Source: Chimonanthus salicifolius
Taxonomy: Eukaryota; Streptophyta; Magnoliopsida; Laurales; Calycanthaceae
Direction: 5' to 3'
NCBI GenBank assembly: GCA_013350335.1
Contig: CM023534.1
Location: 6,973,542 to 7,037,541 of the forward strand
Length of the DNA: 64,000 nucleotides
Position 1 is the stretch's first letter, and each line of letters begins with the position of its first letter. This document shows positions 47,605 through 60,300 of the stretch, one piece after another. Position numbers and translations under genes: made by a program. The notes beneath the pieces were generated by a model, which saw only the letters and a program-made list of their open reading frames with translations, had not been told where the DNA came from and did not search any database.

Positions 47605-50187
47605 ATGCAAATCAAAACCCACTTCCTATTTTTTCTTGTTTTCCTCTCATTCCTTTTCAATCTCGCAAATGGGTTGAATGGAGATCCTGATCCGATCCTA
47701 CTAAGCTGTGGTTCTTCTGATGGTGGTGTTGATGCGGACAACCGGAAATGGACTGGAGATTCAAAGTCGAAGTTCCTTCTCTCATCGGATGGTTCGATTG
47801 AAGGGATGGCTGATTATCAGGACGTGTCTCTGCCTTCGACGATACCATACATGTCGGCAAGAGTCTTCAACAAGGAAGCGTCGTATGAGTTGCCTGTGTC
47901 TGCAGGAAAGAGGAACTGGGTCCGGCTTCATTTTTACCCAGCCTCATACGCAGGCCTAAATGTCTCTGATGCATATTTCAATGTCGTTCTTGATGGGGTC
48001 ACACTCCTTAAGAATTTCAGTGCTGCCCTCACAGCACGAGCTTTCACCCAGGCCTACATAATCAGAGAATTTGCCGTGACTCCAGCCTCTAAGACCATCA
48101 AACTCACATTCACACCTTTTACTGGACACAGCGGTTCGTACGCTTTCATCAACGGAATTGAGGTAATTCCAATGCCGGATCTCTTCGCAGCTCCGGCAGC
48201 ACTGGTTGGGTTTTCTGATGAGACTACTGAAGTTGCAACCTCAGCTTTGCAGACAATGTATAGGCTTAATGTTGGCGGGCAGTTCATCCCAGCAAGTAAT
48301 GACTCAGGTCTGAGTCGAACTTGGTATGATGATACCCCATATCTATATGGTGCTGGATTTGGTGTCACTTCATCAGCTGATTCCAAGATTAAAATCCGAT
48401 ACACAGAGACAACACCCACATACATGGCTCCAACTGATGTCTACAGTACGATGAGATCTATGGGGCCGAATATGACAGTAAACATGAATTATAACCTGAC
48501 ATGGATCTTCCAAGTTGATGCGAATTTCACATACTTAGTCAGACTTCATTTCTGCGAGCCTTTTATGGAAAAAGTCAATCAGAGAGTTTTTGACATTTTC
48601 ATTAACAACCAGACAGCAGAGCAAACAGCTGATGTTTTTGCTTGGACAGAATCGCAGTATGTGCCTATTTACAAGGATTATGCTGTGCATGTTGCCGATG
48701 GGCCTGGTGACGATCAATTATGGGTTGCTCTACACCCCTCAATAGGTGAAAGGCCCCAGTACTATGATGCACTTCTCAATGGATTGGAGATCTTCAAGAT
48801 GAATGATTCGACAGGGAACTTGGCTGGCCCAAATCCAGAGCTTTCGGCAATGCTCCTTGAAGCAGAAGCTGAATCACTGGAAGAAGCCACTCGATCTAAC
48901 TCCCAGAGTAGGGTCAATGTGCTCGGTGGGGCTGCTGGTGGTGCCGCTGCTTTTGGCCTAGTGTGTGCCATCTGCATTGTTGTTTATCAACGTCAGAAGC
49001 GAAGCTTTGCCGTGACATCTGGTGGCAGGTCTGGCTGGTTGCCACTCTATGGAGCGTCCAACTCCCATACAACAGGAGGCAAGTCCACAATCTCGGGCAA
49101 GAGTTCTGAGAGCAGTCACTTGTCTTCCTTGGCCGTCAGCCTTTGCAGGCATTTCTCCTTCTACGAGATAAAACAGGGTACGAAGAACTTTGATGAGTCT
49201 CTCGTCATTGGAGTAGGAGGCTTTGGGAAGGTCTACAGAGGAGTTATAGATGGAGGGACTAAAGTAGCTATTAAAAGAGCAAACCCCTCTTCAGAGCAGG
49301 GTCTTAATGAGTTCCAGACAGAGATTGAGATGCTTTCTAAGCTGAGACACAAGCATCTGGTTTCTTTGATTGGATACTGTGATGAAAAGGATGAGATGAT
49401 CTTGGTTTATGACTACATGGCTCATGGGACTCTGAGGGAGCACTTGTACAAGAGCAACAATCCTCCTGTCTCATGGAATCAGCGCTTAGAGATTTGCATT
49501 GGAGCTGCTAGGGGACTTCACTACCTCCATACCGGTGCCAAGTACACAATCATTCACAGAGATGTCAAGACTACTAACATTCTTGTTGATGAGAAATGGG
49601 TCGCTAAAGTTTCTGATTTTGGGCTATCCAAAACCGGTCCGAACCTCAATCAGACCCATGTCAGTACAGTGGTGAAAGGTAGTTTTGGCTATTTGGATCC
49701 AGAGTACTTCAGACGACAACAACTTACAGAAAAATCTGATGTTTACTCATTTGGCGTCGTTCTATTTGAGGTCCTCTGTGCCAGACCAGCTCTCAATCCA
49801 AGTCTGTCAAGGGAACAAGTTAGTCTTGCAGATTGGGCTCTACATAACCATAGGAAGGGGAGTCTTGAGGACATCATTGATCCTTTGGTTAAAGGCAAGA
49901 TCCAACCTGAGTGCTTAAAGAAGTTCACAGACACTGCGTTGAAATGCCTGGCAGACCATGGTATTGACAGACCCTCAATGGGAGACGTCTTGTGGAATCT
50001 AGAATTTGCACTCCAATTGCAAGATGGTGATGCCAGTAGAACAATTGGGTCTGATGCTTCTGCCCATGATAGCAGTTTGAGTGGCCACAATACTGACTTA
50101 AGCATCAGTGGCGACAGCGAGATGAGCGAGGATTCAGACCTACATGCTGCAGTTTTCTCACAGATGGTCAATCCAAAGGGGCGATGA
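47605..50187 (+). CDS. ANX1: CrRLK1L receptor-like kinase, ANXUR/FERONIA group
   Basis: Plasma-membrane receptor kinase with a malectin-like ectodomain; the group senses wall state and RALF peptides, ANXURs mainly in pollen tubes and FERONIA more widely. A single 860-residue exon, normal for this family. Order: signal peptide (about 1-23, Leu/Phe-rich, ending NLANG), malectin-like region (about 27-405, with YMSARVF, WVRLHFYP, YNLTWIF and YLVRLHFCE), an NLAGPNP stalk, membrane helix (about 440-462) followed by YQRQKR, then the kinase: G-loop Gly536-x-Gly538-x-x-Gly541, Lys557 (VAIK), His651-Arg-Asp653, Asp671-Phe-Gly673. All catalytic residues are present, so it should be active. STISGKS before the kinase, SEQGLNEF, and LEDIIDP favour ANXUR over FERONIA; the end SQMVNPKGR is shared by both. 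Start: the ATG at 47605 puts the signal peptide first; an in-frame ATG 16 codons upstream (47557) would bury it. The leader contains an interrupted CT tract (about 47312-47332). Confidence 0.93.
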   Translation: MQIKTHFLFFLVFLSFLFNLANGLNGDPDPILLSCGSSDGGVDADNRKWTGDSKSKFLLSSDGSIEGMADYQDVSLPSTIPYMSARVFNKEASYELPVSAGKRNWVRLHFYPASYAGLNVSDAYFNVVLDGVTLLKNFSAALTARAFTQAYIIREFAVTPASKTIKLTFTPFTGHSGSYAFINGIEVIPMPDLFAAPAALVGFSDETTEVATSALQTMYRLNVGGQFIPASNDSGLSRTWYDDTPYLYGAGFGVTSSADSKIKIRYTETTPTYMAPTDVYSTMRSMGPNMTVNMNYNLTWIFQVDANFTYLVRLHFCEPFMEKVNQRVFDIFINNQTAEQTADVFAWTESQYVPIYKDYAVHVADGPGDDQLWVALHPSIGERPQYYDALLNGLEIFKMNDSTGNLAGPNPELSAMLLEAEAESLEEATRSNSQSRVNVLGGAAGGAAAFGLVCAICIVVYQRQKRSFAVTSGGRSGWLPLYGASNSHTTGGKSTISGKSSESSHLSSLAVSLCRHFSFYEIKQGTKNFDESLVIGVGGFGKVYRGVIDGGTKVAIKRANPSSEQGLNEFQTEIEMLSKLRHKHLVSLIGYCDEKDEMILVYDYMAHGTLREHLYKSNNPPVSWNQRLEICIGAARGLHYLHTGAKYTIIHRDVKTTNILVDEKWVAKVSDFGLSKTGPNLNQTHVSTVVKGSFGYLDPEYFRRQQLTEKSDVYSFGVVLFEVLCARPALNPSLSREQVSLADWALHNHRKGSLEDIIDPLVKGKIQPECLKKFTDTALKCLADHGIDRPSMGDVLWNLEFALQLQDGDASRTIGSDASAHDSSLSGHNTDLSISGDSEMSEDSDLHAAVFSQMVNPKGR

Positions 50188-50318
50188 GGGTGTTTCCAAC
50201 TATTTTGGTATAGTGTATTGCATTGAGAAATCAAGAAGATTATGGTGATGAATATTGAGTCGGCCCCCTAACTTGAGTGACATTAGGTTGGTGTTGGCAT
50301 GATGCAATGAACTGAAAC

Positions 50319-50324
50319 AATAAA
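50319..50324 (+). terminator. Possible poly(A) signal of the receptor kinase gene
   Basis: AATAAA 132 nt after the stop codon, followed by T-rich sequence (about 50331-50400). Plant poly(A) signals are loose, so this is only a reasonable candidate. Confidence 0.4.
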
Positions 50325-52129
50325 TCCAGGTTTTTCAGCACTTAAAAATGTATTTACTGTTATATTATGTGTTTGGTTCTTTCTTCTTCTTTGTATAAAC
50401 ACAGACAGGCTCTTCAAACTTGATTACAACCTCCATGAAAGATTTTATATGAAGGCAATATCCAGGGGGTCTGTTTGGTGTTCATTTGATACCGTTTTCG
50501 CAAGTGTATTCCACATTGATACCTATCCTTAATTATTTTTCCTTTTTTAAAGTGTTCTCCATTAAAGTATCAAATAAGAAATCTACCAGCATTTATAATG
50601 CTGTCAGGGGCTTAGTCGGGCAGATGCCCAAAAAGTTATATGGATGTATAAATTATCAGAGGAACTACCATAATATTAAAAATGGAATCCATTAAATTAT
50701 GTTAGCCTTGCTTTTTTAAGATTAATAAATCATTGGATAAGTATGTTAGGATCATATTAGAATTGAGCTAAATCACAGTGAAAGATTTCTGTTCAGGTCA
50801 GAAATGGACCTCATTTCATAAATTAATTTTTCATACAACATCTGAAAAGTTTCTTCTCATATTTACCAATATATTTCTAATTAATGATCAGTTTCCTGTC
50901 ACTACAGCCGTTCACTGCTGCAGCATTTCCAGTGCAGTCTCCTCCCATGTCCCTGCCCTAGTCTCTGTTTCTCCATTCCTATCTCTGTTTTGTTAGGCTA
51001 TGTAGAGTTTGATCATCAGAGATGTGCTGTCGATCCGGTCGTGGATCGAATCCTTGAGCCGATTTTTTTTTTTTATTTATTATTATTAAAGACAATTTTG
51101 TAATTTCACATGGCATCTTATGCAAATAAATCTTGTGATTTGATTCATTGTCTTGATTTTCTTCCTTCTATTCTCTCTTTTGCTATTGTTGTTTCTGTGT
51201 GGTAGAAAAAACCTCAACATCTTTCTCACCCTTTTCTGCCATCCGATGATGGGTTGCATGAGTTTCTCTCACACTTGTCTTTAAGATTAAATTTGTTATA
51301 ATTAATTTTAATCTGTTCTTTTCTTGTATTTGTTAAGATTTTTAACATTTTAAAATATTTACTTTCTTCTATAGATGAGAAGATCATCTTGCAGATTGAA
51401 TTCCATCAGTCCACAAATGGATGGTTGGTCCATGGACTTTCCAATGAGAAAACCTCTCTCTTTCTTTGTTTTTCTATGAAAGAGCATGTATCGAATAAAG
51501 AACTATCAGAATAGACTTGATTAGGCCGAATAGACTTGTGTAAATAAATTATAATTAAGGTTGAGAAAAACAAATGGAGCGAGGTTAATAAAGACTAAAC
51601 CGGTAGAGACTTGGTCAATTATTTTCAAAACTTAATATTTATCGAAGACTCCAAGTCTTTATTTATAAGAAAACGGGATTCCAACTTCTGCCACTGATAT
51701 TTTGTAGCTCAAATGATAATTTATCTTTTTTTTTTTTTTTTCATTTTAAGCAAGTATGCATTTAAAATAAAAAATAAAAGCATTTCTATGTTTTTAATTT
51801 CTTTTAATGATCTTAGTCTGTTGTAACCTAAATGATATGAAATAAACTAAGTCAAATGATTTTAAAAAATGATTGGCAAAAGGTTTAAATTGGTAAATAG
51901 TGGGATCAACATGAAGCATGGATGAATATTGAAATTTGAAAGAATCATATCATTCCACACACTTATTAAAAATTGAAGTGCAAAAATTGACCGTGAAATG
52001 TGTTGGAAAATCTTATGATTTTTTCTCTTTTATGTGTAAATTAAAAGATAAAATAAGTAAAAAATGTACAAATCATATATCACTGGAGAGCACCGATTTA
52101 AAGGTGGAAAGCCCTATAAAGCAGAGGTA

Positions 52130-52265
52130 CAAATATCGGCGGATACATATCGTATAGGCCAATATAAAATGGTTTTGGAATTAGTGAATATCGGCCGATA
52201 TGATACGTATCGGCTGATATTGACCCTTTTTTTTTTAAAGGGAGGAGAGAGAAAAATATCAGCCG
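52130..52265. repeat. Second ATCGGCCGAT palindrome-repeat block
   Basis: One perfect ATCGGCCGAT at 52190-52199 with variants ATCGGCGGAT, ATCGTATAGGCC, ATCGGCTGAT and ATCAGCCGAT at similar spacing, ending near a poly-T run. Same repeat family as 44995-45440. Confidence 0.75.
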
Positions 52266-52603
52266 ATACCGAAATACCAGTGAAGGAAAAACTCTGGGGC
52301 AAGTTAATAAAAAAACTTCAATCATGTCAAATAATGAAATTATGAAGATTTTTCTTAAAAAAATTTAACTAATAAAGAAATTAAACTGGGACTATATATG
52401 TCACTCTCTGGTCAACATAGTCAGGTTAGATTTATAAGTATAAAAAAATATAAAATCTAAAGCATAAAGGACTTCTCACAAAGAGTTATTCTCATGTAAC
52501 ATAAAGCCATTTTTTACTTGTGGTAACAAAAAAATTATATATTTATCGGTTGACATATAATATGCCAAGGATTTTATTAGTTATCATAATTAAAAATTAA
52601 AAT

Positions 52604-52757
52604 CTCTAGTTTAATTGGTTGCTTCATGTGTGAGAAAGCGAAAGGTTCTGGATTCGAATCTCTATGATCCAACTTTGGTATATCCTACAGATAGTGGGTT
52701 CACTCGTAAAGATTTTACGTTACATCATGCATTTCTTACACTTAAATTAAAAAAAAA
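52604..52757 (+). mobile_element. tRNA-derived SINE, near full length
   Basis: Plus-strand copy of the family at 11764-11925: A box TAGTTTAATTGG, B box GGATTCGAATC about 40 nt on, then the ATGATCCAACTTTGGTATAT body, and an end CACTTAAATT followed by a poly-A (about 52748-52757). Confidence 0.6.
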
Positions 52758-53347
52758 TGGCTATTAGTTGTTTTTAATATATTAAAATTAATACTTATTT
52801 CACTGTTGTATAAATTTAATAATTAAAAGCTTTTTATTTTAAATTTGAATCTTAAGGTATTCTTTCAACGTGATGTGACTTAGTTGAATCTTTAGCTTTT
52901 TTACTTTACTAAAGTAAATGATACGATTTGCTGTCAATTTTTTCTCTGCACATTAGATACACACAGAGTATAACTTTTTTTGACAATTAAAGTAAACAAG
53001 TGGATGCTAGATGAAATGAAATGCTGATGATTTTTTTTTTTTCTATTATTGAGACACAGTTTCTATTTTAAATTATAGTCTGTAAGAGATGTAGAACAAC
53101 ACAATTTAAAAGAAATTATATGTAAAATTGTAAATGTAATCCTTTCAGATTTCTATGAGTTTACCACGCTCTATCAAAATACCCAAATTCGAATCTTCCT
53201 TGTTCAAGAAGGGCTATAATTGAACACAAATTTTTCCAAACGTGTCTCCCCAGTTCCCAAGTTCCTGAGTCCTTGAATAGGAGTAGTAAAGATTGAAAAG
53301 ATCCCGGAAGAGAAAACAAAATAACAAGCAGCCGCAGGAAGGAGAAG

Positions 53348-54244
53348 ATGGAAGATGAACACTTTTCAGAGGGAGAAGATGATGCAATATTCATCAAGGT
53401 ATGCATGGACTCCATAGACGAAATGGCGGTGGAAGAAGCTATGATGGAAGAAGCTATAACTGCGTCACTCTTGCGAGAAGAAATCTGCGAAAATGGTCCA
53501 ACATCGAACTTCCCGTCGTCTCACCAAGAGATGAAAGCCATCAGTTTCTCAGATGAGGCAGGTGAACAACCCCGGAAAGTCCTCAGTCTTTCCCAAGTAA
53601 AACCCTCCACCCCATTACAGGAAATACATGGAAACAGCTTCTTCGCAGAAATCGGAGAGTCTTCGAATACCAAACCAAACCCTGATACCATTTTCTGCAA
53701 GATTTGCATGGAAGCAAAGGAACCCACTGAGGTTTTTGAGATAAATGGTTGCTTGCATGTGTTCTGCTCGGATTGCATTTGTGGGCACATAACTGCAAGA
53801 GTAGAAGAGAATTCCACAACGGTGAGGTGCCCGGAGTCGCACTGCAAAGGGGTATTGGAGTTTGAATTCTGCTGTCCAATCCTCCCTCCGGAGGTACTTG
53901 ATAGGTGGGGTTCTATTCTCTGTGAATCATTAATTCTTGAACCAATGAAGTTCTACTGTCCATTTAAGGACTGCTCAGGGCTTTTGGTGGATGAAAGGGG
54001 GGAAGATGCGGATGACATACTGGAGTCTGAGTGCCCGCATTGCCGGAGATTGTTCTGCGCTCGTTGCAAGGTTCCTTGGCATTCAGACATCGATTGCAAT
54101 GAATTTCAGAGATTGAATAAGAATGAGAGGGAGAGAGAGGACATAATGTTGATGAAGCTGGCCGAGGAGAAGAAGTGGCAGAGGTGCCCCAAGTGTGGCT
54201 TTTATGTGGACAGGGTCGACGGATGCTTGTTCATGAAATGCAGG

Positions 54245-54300
<56 letters not shown>

Positions 54301-57300
54301 GCATGTGTTATTTCAATTCCTAGTAATGGATTTGATTGCACTTAATTGCTTCTACTTTCATTTTTTGAATACTTTGTTGGGTTGGTTCCTTTTTATTCTA
54401 TTTCCTTCATGTTAAGAAGGATGATTGGTGCTTATTTATGGAATGCAGCTTATTATTTAGTTTGCTGGTAAATTTGTTGAATTCACTACTGTTTTTTTTT
54501 TTAAAGTTGATCAGTACTTGTGGTATTTGGTAAGATATTTTTGTTGGGTTGCCAGAAACTCTCTCGAAGAGAGACCAAATGGTGGGGAACAATTGTGGAT
54601 GCCACAAGAAAATCTAGAAAAGGGAACACATAATCTTGGGATAAAGGGAAAAAAAGGAAGATGAAAAATACTTCCATTCCACTAATTCTATGCATTGCAT
54701 CAACAACTGTAGTTTTCGTAATGTGGTGATACAATTGACACACTGAGAATTTCACTATATGGTTCAATGTAATATTTAAGACAGAAATAAAAGCTGGCTG
54801 TCCATTCATTTTGGACACACTATCAGTCAGAAGAGCATATTTGAAGGTGAACCTGGGACATTTTATTTGGATCATGTGTAAGGAATATGGAGAAGTAATT
54901 GGATTCTGAAGAACAGCAGAAGAGAGGAGCTTCTATCAAGCAGAACAATTTGATGTTTGGTCTGAGTGGTGGTAAGTGATCATAATAGTTGTGCATATAT
55001 TCAATAAGACTGGCAAAAGAAGGTAATCTTGACTCAAAAGGAAGAAGGTTATCATTTGTTTTCAAATGCAATGAATAAGACAGCAGTTTGGAACATTGCA
55101 GAAAACAACTCCTAAACATGATTGAAAATTTGGAATATGGTCACAATGAAAACTGGGGACGCACCTAATGGTGAAGATCATGATTCCAACTTATGAAGAG
55201 AATCCTGAAGAACAAGATGAAGATGTGAAAACCACATGATTAGAGATGAACTTGTAACCCTTCTCATGTGCAAAAGGAAAAAGGTTATCATTTGTTTTCA
55301 AATGCAATGAATAAGACAGCAGTTTGGAACATTGCAGAAAACAACACCTAAACATGATTGAAAATTTGGAATATGGTCACAATGGAAACTGGGGATGCAC
55401 CTAATGGTGAAGATCATGATTCCAACTTATGATTAGAATCCTGAAGAACAAGATGAAGATGTGAAAACCACATGATTAGAGATGAACTTGTAACCCTTCT
55501 CATGTGCAAAAGGAAAGAGGTTATCATTTGTTTTCAAATGCAATGAATAAGACAGCAGTTTGGAACATTGCAGAAAACAACACCTAAACATGATTGGAAA
55601 TTTGGAATATGGTCACAATGAAAACTGGGGATGCACCTAATGGTGAAGATCATGATTCCAACTTATGATTAGAATCCTGAAGAACAAGATGAAGACGTGA
55701 AAACCACATGATTAGAGATGAACTTGTGACCCTTCTCATGTGCAAGAGAGAACCTACTTGACTTAGAAGAGGTCTTCGTGCCCATCTAGAAGAAGATTTT
55801 CCTCTCAAAAAAAAAAAAAAATTTCTAGATGAGGATTTTGCTGAATACAAAATTTCAAAAGAACTTGTTCCAACTTTTGGTGAAAGTACATACTAAGATG
55901 AAAATCACAATATTGACCAAATTGAATGGCTGCACTCATTCTGTTACCTGTCATTGTTATTGGGAATATAAGTAATAATGCGGAATAAAATCACGGAACC
56001 AATCACGACATAAATCGACACCGATATTAAGTCGTTTGGCCAAACCCAGCCTACGTCCACGGAGCGTGTAATTTGTATTAAGAGAAAAGAATAATCAATT
56101 CACATACAAGAAAAAATCCTCTTGATTGAAACCCAATCAAAGCTGCAATCTGAGAAAGGCTTAGACAATTCTTGCAACCAAACCCAGTTGCTGCTCTTTG
56201 TTCTATCTTGCTTCTCCCAACACTGTCGTGTGCTCCTTCAGTGATAGCCAATCCAAGATTAGAAAATCCAGCCTCAATTGTCCTTTTATAAGCCTTACAC
56301 GCTGCTTCTGTATTTGGACTGCCCACGCTGGTTTGAAGAGATGCCTGCTGTTTGCTGCTTCCACACACTCTGCTCACCTATCTGGCTGACTGCTTCCACA
56401 CAGCAGTCCCTTCTCTGAACTTCTTTCTCACTCTCAGATCCGTATGTTGCTTGCTGCTACCTGAATTCACACACCCTGATGAAATGTATATCTTGCTACA
56501 TATCGTCTCAGTCCCTTGCACTGTCCTCACGCCCAACAGTGTATATATATATACCCACCTGCTGTATGCCATGTTTACTGCTTCCGTATCCCACTAGAAT
56601 AGAGTCCCATCTGCCGTGTGAATTCCATGCCTCAATGCCGTGTCCTACTCAGATGGATCCTCTTCTCTAGTTGCCTCTTTCCCATACAGTCGGTGCTTTG
56701 TGTCTTTCAACTTATCTCCAATCCTAACAGCTTTAGGACTTGTATATATAAATTGACCAAGACCCCACTTAGTGCCGAGTATGCATTTATCTTGTTACCT
56801 ACAGTAACTCCGCAACTCCGTGCCATGTTCCATTGTGTATACCATGGCACTGACCCACTTGTATTTGGATATCCAGTCAATATTGCTTAATTAAGAATGG
56901 GCCCCAGTAGATGCTGGCCCACATGTGTATTCGAGCTATACCCAACAATTATGGACCATGGAAACATCATACATTGACCCATTTTTAGAATGAGTTTTTG
57001 ATGGCCCTTTTACTGAAGTTTTAAGCAAAATGATTTTGTAGTATTCTCTACTTGGATTCTGAGAAAGAGTAGGAGGTGGTGATTCAATGTTTAGCTGTTT
57101 TGCCAGAGAAATGCAAATGGGGCCCCTTCAAACTTTGACAACAGTGTGTGTCTAGGGGGGTCAATTCATTTTCAAGTCTAACAGGAACTGGAGTCTAATT
57201 GTGCTGTATCTTAGCACTTTGAGAAGGGTAGGACTGGCAAAAGTTGTTTTTCAAGCTCCTCGGCGATGGAAGCTAACTTGCTAGTAGTCATGAGTGACCT

Positions 57301-60300
57301 CTACCCGTGCTGTATATTAGCACTTTGAGAAGGGTAGGACTGGCAAAAGTAGTTTTTCAAGCTACTCGGTGGTGGAAGCTAACTTGGTAGTAGTCATGAG
57401 TGAGCTGTGCAAAAAAGGCAAATCTAAGCCTCTTTGGAAATTACATTATTCCATTTGGCATGCACTCATCACTCTTCTCGTATTATTAAAAACAGACTCC
57501 TGCAGAATTGGGTGCTAAAAGATCAGAGTTGGCTGTGTGCAACAATATATTATCCAAGGGGTTTAACTATACAATAATCTTTAATATCTGCACAAAAACC
57601 TAGATCATGGCAAATCTACTAGTAAATGATCTACAAGTATGCCATAGGAATTGCAAATTACTAAACTAATATAAAATATCTTTCCCTTCCAGGTTGTGCA
57701 ATTAATCACCTGCTTGACAAACATTCTTGTAACTTGAAAATATTTCTATATCTTCACCTTGTAGACTATTAGGCAATCTCATCTCCTTGTTACCAGCCCT
57801 GATGGAATTCCGTTAAACACGTTCAAACACTTGGGTCAACTTTGTTTCAGTCTGGGATGGATGCCCTTAAGGTGTGAATTTTCTGACCATTGCATGAGGA
57901 TGGAGAATTGCATGCGGGCCTATTGCTTTTGGCGTGAAAAGAAAATTGCTTGCACCAGCAATTGGAGAATGAGAAAAGGTCTTTGGACCCAAAGATTGAT
58001 GATTCAAAACCTTGATGGAGCTGGTTCATGATCATATATACCTAAGCTGTATAAGCAATTTAGATCACATCAGACGTCCTTGACAAAATGTTTGAGTACC
58101 ACTGCTGTCATTGGATCAAGAAAGGAGATATCAGTGGCCAGAGGAGTGAATGCAATAGATGGTCCCATCTACTATGTTTTCATGTTAAAGAATTTGAGGA
58201 ACTTAAATGCATAAACAGGTCTCTGTGCCTCACGTTTGTGCTATCGGACACTTACAGGAGGTGTTGACTCCATGAAATTCCAACTATAAGGGGTATTTTT
58301 ATTGAGATGAGGTGAATAAACATACATCATCTGCTGCATTTGTCTGCATTGTTATTTAGTGTGAAACTCGTCACTCTCCTTAATGAACAGACGCATGATG
58401 ATGATGATGATGTGATGACAGCAACAACATTGTATAGTGCACTAAAACTTGGTTAAGAAGGATAGTTTCCTGACTGCCCTCTGTTTTACCTTACTGATGC
58501 AAACTTTAAGGGAACTATAATGAGTTGTTTGATGCTAACTTCCAGACTAGCCTTAAGTGCAAGTATCTTACGTGCACCAGTTTGGTACCAACACCAAACT
58601 TGAGTAGCATAAAATTTGATTAGTTAGCACACTGGTCCAGATTGAGCTTACCTATCTGATGTTTAATAGTGGGAAAATATATAAGGGTTTAGAAAATCAT
58701 AGAACTTAAAATACCCAATATTTAATTTTTACTATTTATCAGAAAATTAGCAATGAATTTGGTGTCACTTCTTGTTTCTAGTGTATACAGACTTTAGGCT
58801 TCCAGAGATCTGTTCAAAATATTTTCTAATTTGTTCTTTCACCCCCTCTTGAAAGTTCTGCTGAAATATTTGTCTTTTTCAAGTGGTTTTGATAAAACAT
58901 GTCTCATAATTGATTCATGACCTCTTGACACATCCATCATTTTCTTGAGTCAAATAACAAGGGCTTAATGGTGGTGCAATGTTTTGAAGTGGTCTTGGGG
59001 ATTCATTGCTGCATTTATAAAGGTTTCGAGTTCAAGTCATGTCTTTATCCCAGAAAAACAATGTTATCCACTTAAATGCATCCAATAGCATTTGCATGAC
59101 TGGGTATCCTCAGTCTCCCTCTTGGTGTTAACGGAGATTCAGTATCCATATGTAATTTGATCATCAAAGATTTAAGAAAAGTTGTCTTGGAAAAAAAAAT
59201 CTCACCTTCTATTGGGCACTATATCACATTTATCAAGTCCAATTTCTAATTTTCATATCTATTATTTTTCTTTATTCAAAATCCTGGTAAATGCCTGAAG
59301 AAATGAAGAGAAATTTCTCATGGGACAAAAGAAATTTATCATATAAGTTATAGTGAAGTGGCCTTTTGCATATGGCCGGGGGGAGGGGGGGTTGTGGGAC
59401 CTTGGTTTTGAGTGTAATGCAGATAATAAGGGTTTTATTGTCGAAATATTTGGGTTGATTTCGGAAAGGAATTGGTAGTGTTGGGAGGAATTTTCTAGAC
59501 TTGGGGGAAAGGTTTAGAGTTTGTGATGACGTTAAAATCCAGTATTGTATGATGGTCTGGAGATAACCAAATCAAAATACTTTCCAATACCATATATTTG
59601 TCCACCCAGAAGAACATGAAGGTCACAATTCTGGCCAGGGGCTAATGGACTTCTAACCTGTTCTTGCAGAAAGGATTTTGAGGCAGAGCAGGTCCAATAG
59701 TTGCTAATTAAATTGAAGTGATGGGTACTAAAGAAGGGAGCAACAGAAGGATTTGGAATTTTATGGCATATTTATGCCATCCTCTAATTCTATCATTTAT
59801 CTTCAATATGATTGTTACATCCCTTATAAGTTGGTCTGGCAGAATCTTGCACCTTGGAGGGTAAAAGCATTTTGTTAGATAGTGATCTCTAATCAAATCT
59901 TACATTGATCATTTTAATCTTCATAGATTTCATCGTGCCAAACATATCCTTCCTTTGATGGAAGGATATAGTCAGTTCATTACATACTTGTTGACTGCTC
60001 TTGCATTTATGTTGTGTTTCTCTTTAATACCCATATTTTCTATTATTTGGGTATTCCTTCATCTCTGGATTCTCATGGATGGATGGTCTCAATGTACTTT
60101 AAGAGCCAATGAAAATTCTGTGAAAAATGCTTCTGTTAGCTGTCCAATGATCTCTAGAAAGAGTGACATAGGTGGGGGTTTTTTTTTTTATGTCCAAAGG
60201 TGTCCAGGCGTCTCACTTGACTAATCCTTCGGGATATGTACACACCTCCCCGCACAGACATACACACCAGATTCTTCGATGGGAAATAACCCTATACGAA

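Larger units (their letters stand above)
50188..53347. other. Intergenic region between receptor kinase and RBR gene
   Basis: Starts with the 3' untranslated region of the receptor kinase. It then holds AT-rich sequence without a recognisable gene, a second ATCGGCCGAT block (52130-52265) and a SINE (52604-52757). The RBR promoter must lie in the last few hundred bases, but I see no firm core element there. Confidence 0.55.

Noticed and set aside
49743..50234. 163-codon minus-strand frame under the receptor kinase
   Set aside because: Antisense of conserved kinase sequence; low stop frequency follows from the sense codon composition.
53348..54415. Single-exon RBR gene of 355 codons
   Set aside because: It stops in a CT-repeat-encoded tail and lacks the last RING2 cysteines, while a GT donor and the exon at 61793 complete RING2 exactly.
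55035..55742. CRISPR-like or satellite array
   Set aside because: Contiguous 236-bp copies without spacers, only three units, in a plant intron.
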